From Bacteroidota bacterium (GTDB lineage: Bacteria; Bacteroidota; Bacteroidia; JABDFU01), in the NCBI GenBank assembly GCA_016183775.1, contig JACPDY010000022.1, positions 1 to 57,882 of the forward strand: a stretch of DNA of 57,882 bases, in the 5' to 3' direction. Below are positions 21,209 to 30,386 of the stretch, in pieces. Made by a program: the position numbers and the translations under genes. Below the pieces are notes generated by a model, which worked only from the letters and a program-made list of their open reading frames with translations, was not told the origin of the DNA and ran no database searches. Positions within the stretch are counted from its first letter, which is position 1, and each line of letters starts with the position of its first letter.

Positions 21209-21234
21209 ACAAAAACCCCCATTTCTGAGGGTTT
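21209..21234 (-). terminator. Terminator of the present ssrA gene
   Basis: On the minus strand AACCCTC pairs with GGGGGTT (one wobble) around AGAAAT and is followed by a T-rich run. It lies 13 nt past the tmRNA 3' end. It is inside the inserted element, so the element supplied a replacement terminator. Confidence 0.75.
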
Positions 21235-21245
21235 CTGTGTATTCA

Positions 21246-21314
21246 GTGGAGTCGCTGGGATTTGAACCCAGGTCCAACAGACAATCGAAGAGCTTTCTAC
21301 ATGCTTATCCTGCT
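21246..21314 (-). repeat. ssrA 3' end, attL-like copy
   Basis: This is the partner of 20053-20121, 1193 nt away. It is the copy joined to the rest of tmRNA. Its acceptor strand (CGACTCC) pairs fully with the 5' GGGGTCG, one pair being G-U, so this copy is the functional one. Confidence 0.85.
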
Positions 21315-21609
21315 TTTGGTTTTCGATATGCTTTGGCAAACGGGCGGGCCATCAGCATACTTAGCTTCTTTAGTTTCGCTGCAAATCGAAGCGCTTTGCA
21401 ACTATCCTCACATTTTCCGTGCTTCAACAGGGACGCAGTAAGGAGGAGCTTCCCGTGAAACATTGCTAATTAATACTTGGTATTAAGCAGCAAGAGCGTA
21501 CGTATTAGCGTCGCTTAGAATTTGAGAATTGGGATTAACGGGTCACGTTCACAACACCCGGCATGCTTACAAATCAATTTCACCTGCTGTCAAAAAGCCT
21601 GTCGACCCC
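21247..21609 (-). ncRNA. ssrA: Transfer-messenger RNA (tmRNA)
   Basis: 363 nt. The 5' end GGGGUCGACAGG and 3' end with the T arm (CUGGG-UUCAAAU-CCCAG) and CGACUCC-A form the tRNA-like part. Discriminator A is at 21247, and CCA is not encoded. The mRNA part ends in GCU CUU GCU GCU UAA (plus 21483-21497), giving a tag ending YALAA. Reading back in frame gives DANTYALAA (21486-21512), so the full tag would be (A)DANTYALAA if GAC is the resume codon. Starting at the next codon gives ANTYALAA. The resume codon is inferred from the preceding UAAGC and from the 9-residue length of other Bacteroidota tags. With SmpB it rescues stalled ribosomes. The 3' end serves as an integration site. Confidence 0.95.
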
Positions 21610-21731
21610 ATATGTTTGTAATACTTTACTAAGTTATGGATAATTAGCAAAAACTGTACCTTTATTAAGTTAAATTGGTTTCAGGTTTCAGGTTAATAAT
21701 CCTCTAAAACCTGAACCTAAAACTATTGCAC

Positions 21732-22928
21732 ATGAAATTTGGCATCCTACGCGAAGGCAAAACACCCCCAGATAAGCGCGTACCCTTTACTCCATTACAA
21801 TGCAAGGAATTATTAAAAGAATACCCGGAGCTCGAAATATATATTCAACCAAGTCCGATACGCTGCTATACGGATGACGAATACCGGTCTTTGGGACTGA
21901 CATTGCAGGAAGACATCAGCCATTGTGACATTCTGATAGGTATCAAAGAAGTGCCTGTTGATGCCTTAATTCCAGGAAAAAAATATTTGTTTTTTTCGCA
22001 TACCATTAAGAAGCAGCCGCACAACCAAAAGCTCATGAAGGGGCTTATTGCCAAAAAAATCACGATGGTTGATTACGAATGTCTTACCGACATAAACCAT
22101 AACCGCATCATAGGATTTGGACGTTATGCCGGAATTGTTGGTGCCTACAATGGCATTTTAGGTTATGGAAAAAAATATAATTTATTTGATATCAAGCCTG
22201 CAAACCTTTGCCATGACAGGGCTGAAATGGAAGAGGAATTAAAGAAGGTTCGTTTGTCGAATATTAAAATATTACTTACGGGCGGCGGACGTGTGGCGAA
22301 TGGCGCTATAGAAACACTTGGTGCTTTAAAAATAAGAAAGGTAACACCCTTCGAATTTTCGCATTGCCTGTATCGCGAACCTGTATACTGCCAGCTGCAC
22401 TCAAAAGATTATTTTGAAGCGAAAGATGGCTCGGCATGGAACTCCAGGGATTTTTATTCTCACCCGGAAAATTATATGCCGAAATTTTTGCCCTACGCGA
22501 AAAATTGCGATCTGCTTGTAGTGGCTCATTTCTGGGATCCACGATCGGCACATTTTTTTACAAAGGAAGATATGAAGTCGCCCGACTTCCGCATCAGTGT
22601 TATTGCCGACATTACCTGCGACATTGAAGGCTCCATACCAAGTACAATACGCGCAAGCTCAATACCGGAACCATTTTATGGTTACAACCCGGCAACAGAA
22701 AAAGAAGACGCTCCATTCAGCGCAAACACCATTACTATAATGGCAGTTGATAATTTACCCTGCGAATTGCCGCGCGATTCATCGGAGGATTTTGGCAAAG
22801 AACTTACAGAAAGGGTTATCCCGGCCCTGTTTGGAAAGGACACAACAGGACTTATTGCAAGAGCTACAATTTGTGAGAATGGCAAGTTAACTTCTCAATA
22901 TAATTATTTAACGGAGTACGCCTTTTGA
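21732..22928 (+). CDS. Saccharopine/alanine dehydrogenase-like NAD(P)-dependent oxidoreductase
   Basis: 398 residues from the ATG at 21732 (an upstream TTG at 21726 is unlikely). The N-terminal half (FGILREGKTPPDKRVPFTP, then IGIKEVP) is the AlaDH/PNT-type N-terminal domain. The middle has a Rossmann loop (LLTGGGRVANGAIETL). The C-terminal half (VIADITCDIEGSIPSTIRAS) resembles NAD-dependent saccharopine dehydrogenase (lysine-forming) and its bacterial relatives. It likely oxidises an amino acid or opine in the cytoplasm. The sequence cannot separate lysine metabolism from another substrate. No partner lysine gene is nearby. Confidence 0.82.
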   Translation: MKFGILREGKTPPDKRVPFTPLQCKELLKEYPELEIYIQPSPIRCYTDDEYRSLGLTLQEDISHCDILIGIKEVPVDALIPGKKYLFFSHTIKKQPHNQKLMKGLIAKKITMVDYECLTDINHNRIIGFGRYAGIVGAYNGILGYGKKYNLFDIKPANLCHDRAEMEEELKKVRLSNIKILLTGGGRVANGAIETLGALKIRKVTPFEFSHCLYREPVYCQLHSKDYFEAKDGSAWNSRDFYSHPENYMPKFLPYAKNCDLLVVAHFWDPRSAHFFTKEDMKSPDFRISVIADITCDIEGSIPSTIRASSIPEPFYGYNPATEKEDAPFSANTITIMAVDNLPCELPRDSSEDFGKELTERVIPALFGKDTTGLIARATICENGKLTSQYNYLTEYAF

Positions 22929-22943
22929 ATTATTGAGTTGAGC

Positions 22944-22988
22944 TATAGATTTGTTGATTTCAAAATTCCTCGATTCAACAAATCTATA
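22944..22988. terminator. Bidirectional hairpin between convergent genes
   Basis: Perfect 14-bp inverted repeat (22944-22957 with 22975-22988) with a 17-nt loop, between the stops of the dehydrogenase (plus) and the ABC permease (minus). It is AT-rich and lacks a long T run but is well placed for both. Confidence 0.7.
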
Positions 22989-23002
22989 ATTCTTCATTTT
23001 TT

Positions 23003-24250
23003 CTAATTACTCCTGATCGCCTCTACAGGATCCAGTCGCGACGCGGTATAGGAAGGCACAAAGCCGGATATCACACCGATAACCCCTGATATAATGAGTC
23101 CCATCATAATATTTCCAAAAGATAAACTGATATCCATTATATCCATATATCCAACAATGAGGGTTCCGGCATATACCACCACAAGGCCTACTATCCCGCC
23201 GATCACGCTGAGCACAACGGCTTCCGTTAAAAACTGCATCAATATAAAATATCGCTTCGCGCCCAATGCCTTTTGAATCCCGATTATAGGAGTACGTTCC
23301 TTTACAGATACAAACATAATGTTCGCTATTCCGAAACCGCCAACCAATATTGAAAAGCCTCCTATTATCCAACCCACAACTCCAACAATATCAAACAAAC
23401 TATCAAACTGTTTTGATATGAGGCTGCTTTGGTTCAGCGCGAAATCATCGTCCGCTTTGGGCTTTAACTTACGCACCGCGCGCATGATCCCGCGGAGCTC
23501 ATCTATCAACTGATCATTACTCACTCCTGCTTTAGCTTTCACCATAATAGAGGGGTCAATATTATCACTATTGATATCAATTATGCTTCGCACAAAATTG
23601 ATCGGCAAAATAACCTGGTTATCCGTTGTGCCAAAAATATTGATGCCTTCTCCCTGCTTTTTAATAATACCAATGATCATAACATTCCGTCCGGCAATTT
23701 TCACCTCTTTACCCATTGCATTACCGCCCGGGAACAATCCCTCTGCAATAGCAGCTCCTACCACTGCTATGTTCCGGCCCCCGGCCGATTCGATATCAGT
23801 AAAATACCGGCCCTGTTCCAGGTCGAGGAATTTAACTCTGTCGTAATCATGCGAAACGGCCACTATTTCGGCATTTGCGACACTGCTGCTCTGGTACTTC
23901 ACCGTTCTCCGGCCCGATATAGTAAGGGTAGCAGCATCCGTACACTTCGATTTCCGTTGTATGAACCCGAGTTCGTTCACGCGAGGCAAAGGCCGGTTGA
24001 TGTATTTCCACCAGGGGTAATTGGGACCAAACGTCCAGGGCCACTTTTGGACAAAAACAACATTATCGCCAAGTGATGAAACACTTTTTCTGAGTCCTGT
24101 TTCAAGGGAGTCGACTACAGTAAATACGCTGATTATAGCGAATATCCCTATAGTGATCCCCAGCAGCGACAAGAACGTACGAAGCTTGTTTACCACCAAT
24201 GCGTGGATCGCGAAAAGAACACTCTCCTTGAAAATAGTTAAGAATAACAT
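23003..24250 (-). CDS. ABC transporter permease, MacB/FtsX type
   Basis: 415 residues. First membrane helix at about 20-45 (LRTFLSLLGITIGIFAIISVF), a periplasmic MacB_PCD-like domain at about 50-270, then three helices of the FtsX domain (about 285-405), ending ASRLDPVEAIRSN, the usual C-terminal signature of this family. It should work with a separate ATPase (and often a periplasmic adaptor), which is not next to it here. Export of a peptide, lipid or lipoprotein is possible. Substrate unknown. Confidence 0.93.
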   Translation of the reverse strand: MLFLTIFKESVLFAIHALVVNKLRTFLSLLGITIGIFAIISVFTVVDSLETGLRKSVSSLGDNVVFVQKWPWTFGPNYPWWKYINRPLPRVNELGFIQRKSKCTDAATLTISGRRTVKYQSSSVANAEIVAVSHDYDRVKFLDLEQGRYFTDIESAGGRNIAVVGAAIAEGLFPGGNAMGKEVKIAGRNVMIIGIIKKQGEGINIFGTTDNQVILPINFVRSIIDINSDNIDPSIMVKAKAGVSNDQLIDELRGIMRAVRKLKPKADDDFALNQSSLISKQFDSLFDIVGVVGWIIGGFSILVGGFGIANIMFVSVKERTPIIGIQKALGAKRYFILMQFLTEAVVLSVIGGIVGLVVVYAGTLIVGYMDIMDISLSFGNIMMGLIISGVIGVISGFVPSYTASRLDPVEAIRSN

Positions 24251-24420
24251 TTGAACAAAAGTACCAAAATCAGTAAAGGAGATTTTAAAAATCGGATGAA
24301 TGAATCTTTAAATTGAAAAGCAAAAAACAGTTGTTAAACTTTCCCAATATTCCATGCTTACGGCTTTCCTTTTTGCTCAACATTATGAACAATCAATAGT
24401 TATCAACAATGCTCATTATC

Positions 24421-24452
24421 TTGATTTTAGCTCTAAAAAACGCATAATTTTG
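24421..24452 (+). promoter_or_regulatory. Bacteroidota-type promoter for purH
   Basis: TTG (24421-24423), a 21-nt spacer and TAATTTTG (24445-24452) match the consensus, with the ATG 19 nt further on. The whole purH-mreBCD-mrdA-rodA block may start here. Confidence 0.65.
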
Positions 24453-24471
24453 TTTATCAATAATCGGACAC

Positions 24472-25998
24472 ATGAGTGGATTAAAAAAGATCAAAAACGC
24501 GTTAATTTCCGTCTATTACAAAGATAATTTAGAACCGATCATTCATAAGCTGAGTGAACTTGGAGTGAAAATTTTCAGTACAGGAGGTACACAGGAGTTT
24601 ATTGAAAAGTTAGGTGTTACTGTTACACCCGTTGAAAACCTTACCAGCTACCCATCTATTTTGGGTGGTCGTGTTAAAACATTACACCCGAAAATTTTCG
24701 GCGGCATACTTGGCCGGCGCGAATTACAAAGCGACCTGCTACAGCTTGAAGAATACGAAATACCTGAACTCGACCTGGTGATCGTTGACCTCTACCCTTT
24801 TGAGGAAACTGTCGCTAAAACAAACGACGAAGCCACGATCATTGAGAAGATTGACATTGGCGGCATCTCTCTTATCCGTGCAGCCGCTAAAAATTTTAAA
24901 GATGTTGTTATTGTTTCATCACGTGATCAATATACGCACCTGTTGAAATTATTGAACGACCACAAAGGTTCAACCACGCTTCCCGATCGGAAACAATTGG
25001 CTGCACAGGCATTCAACACTTCCTCGCATTACGACACAAACATTTTTAATTATTTCAACACAACTGAAAAGCTGAATGTTTTTAAACAAAGCATTACAGC
25101 TTCCAAAATACTCCGCTACGGCGAGAACCCGCACCAACAAGGTGTTTTCTATGGCAAGATGGATGAACTGTTTGAAGTTTTGAACGGAAAAGAACTTTCG
25201 TACAACAACCTGCTGGATGTTGACGCTGCTGTTCACCTAATTGCTGAATATACAGATACAACTTTCGCCATACTTAAACACAACAATGCCTGCGGACTTG
25301 CTTCCCGTCCGAAATTAGTTGATGCCTGGAAAGACGCGCTGGCGGGAGATCCCGTATCGGCCTTTGGGGGAGTGCTTGTAACAAACGTAAAGCTTGATGC
25401 TGAAACGGCAAGCGAAATAAATAAACTCTTTTTTGAAGTTATCATCGCGCCCGATTATGATGCTAAAGCAATTGAACTGCTGAAGCAAAAACCAAACCGC
25501 ATTATTTTAAAACAAAAACAAGTGAAACTGGCGGTCAAAACATTCCGCACTTTATTGAATGGGGTTATTGAACAGGACAAAGATCTGAAAACCGAAACTG
25601 TTTCCGACATGAAAGTGGTGACAAAACAAAGCCCAACTGACACTGAAAAAACCGACCTTGAATTCGCGAACAAACTGGTGAAACATACCAAATCAAATAC
25701 AATTGTACTGGCAAAAAACAAACAGCTTTGCGCAAGTGGTGTAGGACAAACATCGCGGGTTGACGCTTTGAAACAGGCTATACAAAAGGCTACTGATTTT
25801 AAATTCGATCTGAAAGGCGCGGTAATGGCATCTGATGCATTTTTTCCATTCCCCGATTGCGTGGAGATCGCCGGCAAAGCGGGTATCACAGCTGTTATTC
25901 AGCCCGGAGGATCAATAAAAGATAAAGACTCTATTGCCTATTGCGATGCACATGATATCGCTATGGTAATGACTGGAACAAGACACTTTAAACATTGA
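24472..25998 (+). CDS. purH: Bifunctional AICAR formyltransferase/IMP cyclohydrolase
   Basis: 508 residues, standard length. The N-terminal MGS-like cyclohydrolase domain shows IFSTGGTQEFIEKLG and GGRVKTLHPKIFGGIL. The formyltransferase domain shows LRYGENPHQQG, LKHNNACG, DAFFPFPDCVE and IQPGGSIKDKD, and the protein ends MTGTRHFKH, the normal C-terminus. It catalyses the last two steps of IMP synthesis in the cytoplasm. It lies 81 nt upstream of mreB, as is common in Bacteroidota. Confidence 0.98.
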   Translation: MSGLKKIKNALISVYYKDNLEPIIHKLSELGVKIFSTGGTQEFIEKLGVTVTPVENLTSYPSILGGRVKTLHPKIFGGILGRRELQSDLLQLEEYEIPELDLVIVDLYPFEETVAKTNDEATIIEKIDIGGISLIRAAAKNFKDVVIVSSRDQYTHLLKLLNDHKGSTTLPDRKQLAAQAFNTSSHYDTNIFNYFNTTEKLNVFKQSITASKILRYGENPHQQGVFYGKMDELFEVLNGKELSYNNLLDVDAAVHLIAEYTDTTFAILKHNNACGLASRPKLVDAWKDALAGDPVSAFGGVLVTNVKLDAETASEINKLFFEVIIAPDYDAKAIELLKQKPNRIILKQKQVKLAVKTFRTLLNGVIEQDKDLKTETVSDMKVVTKQSPTDTEKTDLEFANKLVKHTKSNTIVLAKNKQLCASGVGQTSRVDALKQAIQKATDFKFDLKGAVMASDAFFPFPDCVEIAGKAGITAVIQPGGSIKDKDSIAYCDAHDIAMVMTGTRHFKH

Positions 25999-26079
25999 TG
26001 AATTACAAATAAAAATTATAATTAACAGGTTACGATTTATTAAATCCTAAATCGCAAATCCTTAATCCTAAATAAAAAC

Positions 26080-27102
26080 ATGGCCTTTAATTTTTTAACC
26101 GAAGAAATAGCGATTGACCTTGGCACCGCGAACACCATTATTATTCACAATGATAAAGTGGTGGTTGATGAGCCTTCGATCGTGGCAATTGACCGTAATA
26201 GCGGAAAAGTGATAGCTGTCGGCCGCCAGGCGCAACAAATGCATGGTAAGACCCATGAGAATATAAAAACGATACGCCCGCTGAAAGACGGGGTAATTGC
26301 CGACTTCCACGCCGCTGAAGAAATGATCCGTGGAATGATAAAAATGATCCACCCCGGCAGACGCTTGTTTACACCTTCTTTACGGATGGTGATTTGCATT
26401 CCATCGGGCATCACAGAGGTAGAAAAACGGGCGGTACGTGACTCTGCCGAGCACGCAGGCGCAAAAGAAGTTTACCTGATACATGAACCAATGGCAGCCG
26501 CTATCGGTATCGGCATTGATGTTGAAGAACCTATGGGTAACATGATCATTGACATAGGTGGCGGCACCAGTGAGATCGCCGTTATTGCGCTTGGAGGTAT
26601 TGTGTGTGATAAATCGATACGCACCGCAGGTGATGAATTCACAAGCGACATTGAGGAATATATGCGCAGACAGCATAATATTTTAATCGGCGAACGCTCC
26701 GCTGAACGTGTAAAAATTGAAGTCGGAGCCGCTATGACTGAGATTGATAATCCTCCACCAGACTACGCTGTACATGGACGGGATCTGATGACCGGTATTC
26801 CAAAAGAAATTTATGTTTCATACGTTGAAATCGCACATGCCCTCGACAAATCGATCTCAAAAGTTGAAGAAGCTATTTTGAACGCCCTTGAGATGACGCC
26901 TCCTGAGCTTTCGGCCGACATTTATCGTACCGGCATATACCTGGCAGGCGGAGGATCCATGCTGCGCGGCCTGGATAAACGAATTTCATTAAAAACAAAG
27001 CTGCCTGTACATGTTGCGGAAGACCCGCTTCGTGCGGTAGCCCGTGGAACAGGTATCGCATTGAAAAACATTGACAAGTTCAAGTTCCTCATCCGTTCAT
27101 AA
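26080..27102 (+). CDS. mreB: Rod shape-determining protein MreB
   Basis: 340 residues. Actin-fold nucleotide motifs: IDLGTANT (phosphate 1), DIGGGTSEIAV (phosphate 2) and LAGGGSMLRGLD (adenosine). The N-terminal MAFNFLTEEI is a short amphipathic start that can hold the filament on the membrane. It organises the elongasome with MreC, MreD, PBP2 and RodA, all encoded immediately downstream. The 81-nt gap from purH holds near-repeats of taaatcc/aaatcgc. Confidence 0.97.
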   Translation: MAFNFLTEEIAIDLGTANTIIIHNDKVVVDEPSIVAIDRNSGKVIAVGRQAQQMHGKTHENIKTIRPLKDGVIADFHAAEEMIRGMIKMIHPGRRLFTPSLRMVICIPSGITEVEKRAVRDSAEHAGAKEVYLIHEPMAAAIGIGIDVEEPMGNMIIDIGGGTSEIAVIALGGIVCDKSIRTAGDEFTSDIEEYMRRQHNILIGERSAERVKIEVGAAMTEIDNPPPDYAVHGRDLMTGIPKEIYVSYVEIAHALDKSISKVEEAILNALEMTPPELSADIYRTGIYLAGGGSMLRGLDKRISLKTKLPVHVAEDPLRAVARGTGIALKNIDKFKFLIRS

Positions 27103-27144
27103 TTAAATTTGATCCTGTGCTGTATGCACCACTATATTTAAACC

Positions 27145-27984
27145 ATGCGCAACCTCGTATTATTTTTATGGAAAAATAATTTTACGCTGTTGTTTGTTTC
27201 CCTTGAGGTCATCTGTGTGTTTTTTCTTGTTCAGAATAATGCATACCACCGAACCAGTTTTATCAATTCAACAAATAAAATAAGCGGGGGTATCTTTCAG
27301 ATGTATGCCGATGTTAATGACTACTTTAATCTGAAATATACGAATGAACAATTGTCGCGTGAAAATGCATTACTTCATACGCTCTCAACATCTTCTTTCA
27401 TCAACACTTCCGCGAATCACTATACGGTGAATGACAGTTCCCGTAAGCAAAAATATGAATACATCAGCGCGCGCGTGGTTAACAATTCTACCAATCGCCG
27501 GAACAACTATTTAACCCTCGACCGGGGAACTTTACAAGGTATAAAACCCGATATGGCGGTAGTATCTACCGACGGGGTGGTTGGTGTAGTAATAAGCGTA
27601 TCGCAAAACTTCAGTTCAGTAATGTCGCTCCTTCACAAAGATTCAAGAATAAGCGCAATGCTTAAAAAGGACGGCAGCTTCGGGCCTCTTGCATGGGAAG
27701 GTGATGATTACAATTACGCTACATTAACGGATATTCCTAATCATGTGAAGTTGAAAGCAGGTGATACAATTGTAACCAGTCCGTATGGCTCAACTTACCC
27801 CAAAAATATTCTGATCGGCACAATAGACAAATTTGAGATCAGATCTGGTGAGCCTTTTTTTACGATCAGGGTCAAATTGTCTACCCAATTCAAAAAATTA
27901 TCATATGTGTATATCGTTAACAACACTATGAAAGCTGAGCAAGACAGCCTTGAGGCTGTATCACAAAAAGATAAGAAAGACTAA
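27145..27984 (+). CDS. mreC: Rod shape-determining protein MreC
   Basis: 279 residues. One N-terminal membrane helix (about 10-30: FTLLFVSLEVICVFFLV), a coiled coil (about 55-80) and the two beta-barrel domains of the family, with NYLTLDRGTLQGIKPDMAV and GVVGVV. Most of the protein is periplasmic and binds PBP2, switching it on. 42 nt after mreB and 2 nt before mreD. Confidence 0.95.
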   Translation: MRNLVLFLWKNNFTLLFVSLEVICVFFLVQNNAYHRTSFINSTNKISGGIFQMYADVNDYFNLKYTNEQLSRENALLHTLSTSSFINTSANHYTVNDSSRKQKYEYISARVVNNSTNRRNNYLTLDRGTLQGIKPDMAVVSTDGVVGVVISVSQNFSSVMSLLHKDSRISAMLKKDGSFGPLAWEGDDYNYATLTDIPNHVKLKAGDTIVTSPYGSTYPKNILIGTIDKFEIRSGEPFFTIRVKLSTQFKKLSYVYIVNNTMKAEQDSLEAVSQKDKKD

Positions 27985-27986
27985 CA

Positions 27987-28505
27987 GTGCTAAACGAGAT
28001 CACAAGAAATACCATTCGCTTTATCCTGTTGTTGCTAACACAGGCACTCATCATTAAAAATGTTGAGCTGGGGCGTTTCATAAATCCGTTTGTTTATGTA
28101 CTCTTCATTATCTCCCTTCCATTCGAAACACCCAAGCCATTGTTATTGATATTGGGCTTTATCATGGGACTTGCGGTTGATATGTTCTATGACACACCCG
28201 GAATGCACACGGCAGCCTCAGTTTTTATGGCCTTTTCCAGGCCCGTTGTTTTTAAATTTTTTGCGCCGCGTGAAGGATACGAGGTCGGAATGCAGCCAAC
28301 AATACGATACATGGGTACTCCGTGGTTCATTTCCTGCGCAGGAGTCCTGATCATATTGCATCACCTTGTATTATTTTACATTGAGGTTTTTCGTTTAACT
28401 GAATTCTTTTCTACATTTTTCAGGGTCATCATGAGCAGCCTGTTTACATTGGGATTATGCATACTGATCCAATACTTCTCAACCAAGAGCAGGAAAGGTG
28501 AATGA
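27987..28505 (+). CDS. mreD: Rod shape-determining protein MreD
   Basis: 172 residues, a small integral membrane protein with about five or six helices (FILLLLTQALIIKNV at the front, LILGFIMGLAVDMFYDTPG in the middle). The GTG at 27987, two bases after the mreC stop, is the only start that leaves the first helix complete. It overlaps mrdA by four bases (ATGA), pointing to translational coupling. Identified mainly by position between mreC and mrdA and by its hydrophobic pattern. Confidence 0.9.
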   Translation: MLNEITRNTIRFILLLLTQALIIKNVELGRFINPFVYVLFIISLPFETPKPLLLILGFIMGLAVDMFYDTPGMHTAASVFMAFSRPVVFKFFAPREGYEVGMQPTIRYMGTPWFISCAGVLIILHHLVLFYIEVFRLTEFFSTFFRVIMSSLFTLGLCILIQYFSTKSRKGE

Positions 28506-30361
28506 ATAACCAGCTGGCAGATAGAAAATATATTGTTATCGGTATTATTGTTTTTATTGGTATTGTATACATTTTCCGGTTATTCTACCTGCAGATCATT
28601 GATGAAAGCCTGAAACTCGATGCCAAGAACCAGGCCTTCCGCTATGTCACACAATATCCTCCGCGCGGCTATATATTTGACCGCAAAGGAAAATTGCTTG
28701 TCTTTAACGAGGCGGCATACGACCTGATGGTCTTACCCAAACAGGTCAAAAATATCGACACTGCTCTGTTATGCAGAATCATTGGGATAGACAGGGAATC
28801 CTTTATGCGAAGAATGAAGAAAGCAGTGGAAAAGCCAAACTCCCCGCGCAAGCCTTCCATTTTTGAAAAGCAGATATCGGCCGAAACCTATGCCGCTTTG
28901 CAGGAAAAACTGTACCGCTTCAAAGGGTTCTTTGTGCAGTCACGTACCCTGAGAAAATATCCGTATCCCACAGCCGCGCATCTCCTCGGATATGTTGGTG
29001 AGGTAGACAAAGCGATTACTGATGCAAACCCTTATTACAAGGATGGTGACTATATTGGTATCAGCGGCATTGAAAAATCATACGAAGAAGAGCTCCGCGG
29101 TAAAAAAGGCGTTAAGATAATGATGGTGGATGTACACAACCGCGAAAAAGGAAGTTTTATGAATGGTATATACGACACCCTTTCCATTCCCGGCAAAGGG
29201 CTCACCTGTACACTCGACCGTGAGTTGCAGCGATACGGCGAACTGCTTATGCAAAATAAATTCGGCAGTGCTGTTGCAATTGAGCCTTCCACCGGCGAAA
29301 TACTGGCGCTTGTTACCAGTCCTACTTATGATCCAAACCTGCTGGTCGGCCGTACACGCTCGAAAAATTATGCTAAACTTGCACTTGACACAATTGCTGT
29401 CCCACTGTATAACCGCGCATTAATGGCCTCCTACCCACCCGGTTCAACATTTAAACTGATCGATGCCCTGATCGCCCAACAGGAAGGTGTGCTTAACCCG
29501 GAAACACGTTATCCATGCGCAAGAGGTTATCCTCCCCTGGGTGGCAAACCAAAGTGTCACCCACACAGTTCGCCTCTGGCCTTATACGAATCTATTTCTC
29601 ATTCCTGCAATTCTTATTATTCTTATGTATTCAAAAGCATTGTTGATAATGATAAATACCATTCAACTACGGAAGGCTTTGAAGCCTGGCGCAATTATGC
29701 GCTTAGCTTTGGGGTGGGCCGCAAGCTGAACACCGACTTACCAAACGAACTACGTGGACTTGTGCCAACAGTAAAATATTACGATAAGGTTTTCGGGAAA
29801 GGCTCATGGAAATCATCAACTGTTATTTCGCTGGGAATTGGACAGGCGGAATTATTGATAACACCTCTTCAGAATGCAAATGTGGTAGCGACAATCGCCA
29901 ACCGTGGATTTTATTATATTCCGCACATCATTAAAGCCATCAATAACAATCCTGACCACCCTAAGCTTCAACGCTTCAAACAAAAACAATTTCCTTTGGT
30001 AACCGACACAGCCTATTTCAATAATGTAGTCAAGGGAATGGCATTCACAGTTGAAAGCGGCACAGGAGCTTCTGTTAAAATAAAGGATATTACCATGTGC
30101 GGCAAAACCGGTACTGCTCAAAACCCGCATGGAAAGGACCATTCGGTATTTGTAGCCTTCGCGCCAAAGGATAACCCAAAGATCGCTGTCGCCGTATTGG
30201 TTGAGAACGCGGGCTTTGGGGCGGCATGGGCCGCCCCCATTGCCAGTCTGATGATCGAAAAATATATCAGGGGATACATAACGCGACCCGATATGGAAAA
30301 GAGAATGTTTGAAGGAAATCTGATCGAAAATGTAATGCAAACAAATAAAAAGAAGAATTGA
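28502..30361 (+). CDS. mrdA: Penicillin-binding protein 2 (elongasome transpeptidase)
   Basis: 619 residues. N-terminal membrane helix (about 10-30), pedestal domain with PPRGYIFDRKGKLL, then the transpeptidase. Ser315 is in YPPGSTFKL (SxxK), followed by SHSCNSYY (SxN) and CGKTGTAQN (KTG, Lys535). It cross-links peptidoglycan during elongation together with the RodA polymerase encoded next. The start overlaps the mreD stop. Confidence 0.96.
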   Translation: MNNQLADRKYIVIGIIVFIGIVYIFRLFYLQIIDESLKLDAKNQAFRYVTQYPPRGYIFDRKGKLLVFNEAAYDLMVLPKQVKNIDTALLCRIIGIDRESFMRRMKKAVEKPNSPRKPSIFEKQISAETYAALQEKLYRFKGFFVQSRTLRKYPYPTAAHLLGYVGEVDKAITDANPYYKDGDYIGISGIEKSYEEELRGKKGVKIMMVDVHNREKGSFMNGIYDTLSIPGKGLTCTLDRELQRYGELLMQNKFGSAVAIEPSTGEILALVTSPTYDPNLLVGRTRSKNYAKLALDTIAVPLYNRALMASYPPGSTFKLIDALIAQQEGVLNPETRYPCARGYPPLGGKPKCHPHSSPLALYESISHSCNSYYSYVFKSIVDNDKYHSTTEGFEAWRNYALSFGVGRKLNTDLPNELRGLVPTVKYYDKVFGKGSWKSSTVISLGIGQAELLITPLQNANVVATIANRGFYYIPHIIKAINNNPDHPKLQRFKQKQFPLVTDTAYFNNVVKGMAFTVESGTGASVKIKDITMCGKTGTAQNPHGKDHSVFVAFAPKDNPKIAVAVLVENAGFGAAWAAPIASLMIEKYIRGYITRPDMEKRMFEGNLIENVMQTNKKKN

Positions 30362-30386
30362 TCGTGTAAATTACGAACCATCAGAT

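Larger units (their letters stand above)
20122..21246. mobile_element. 1.1-kb ssrA-integrated element carrying one SIR2-like gene
   Basis: The element lies between two copies of the tmRNA 3' end in direct orientation, the arrangement left by tyrosine-recombinase islands that use ssrA as attachment site. The intact tmRNA keeps its full 3' end at 21247, and the displaced original end with its own terminator is at 20030-20121. Inside are only a new terminator for ssrA (21209-21234), one SIR2-like gene and about 50 nt of distal DNA. No integrase or relaxase is present. It is either a deletion relic of a larger island or a cassette mobilised in trans. The DNA is visibly more AT-rich than the flanking core genes, which suggests transfer. 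Confidence 0.75.

Noticed and set aside
21170-21277. N-terminal extension of the SIR2-like gene
   Set aside because: It would start inside the tmRNA 3' end and read through its terminator; the ATG at 21169 gives the normal SIR2 start just before the GAGAS loop.
21237-21458. 73-codon plus-strand frame
   Set aside because: It lies inside the tmRNA gene on the opposite strand and has no protein-like features.
23007-23372. 121-codon minus frame within the ABC permease
   Set aside because: It is a shifted-frame shadow of the permease with unusual amino-acid composition.
24251-24471. Purine riboswitch upstream of purH
   Set aside because: No conserved three-way-junction pattern could be seen; only a promoter is supported.
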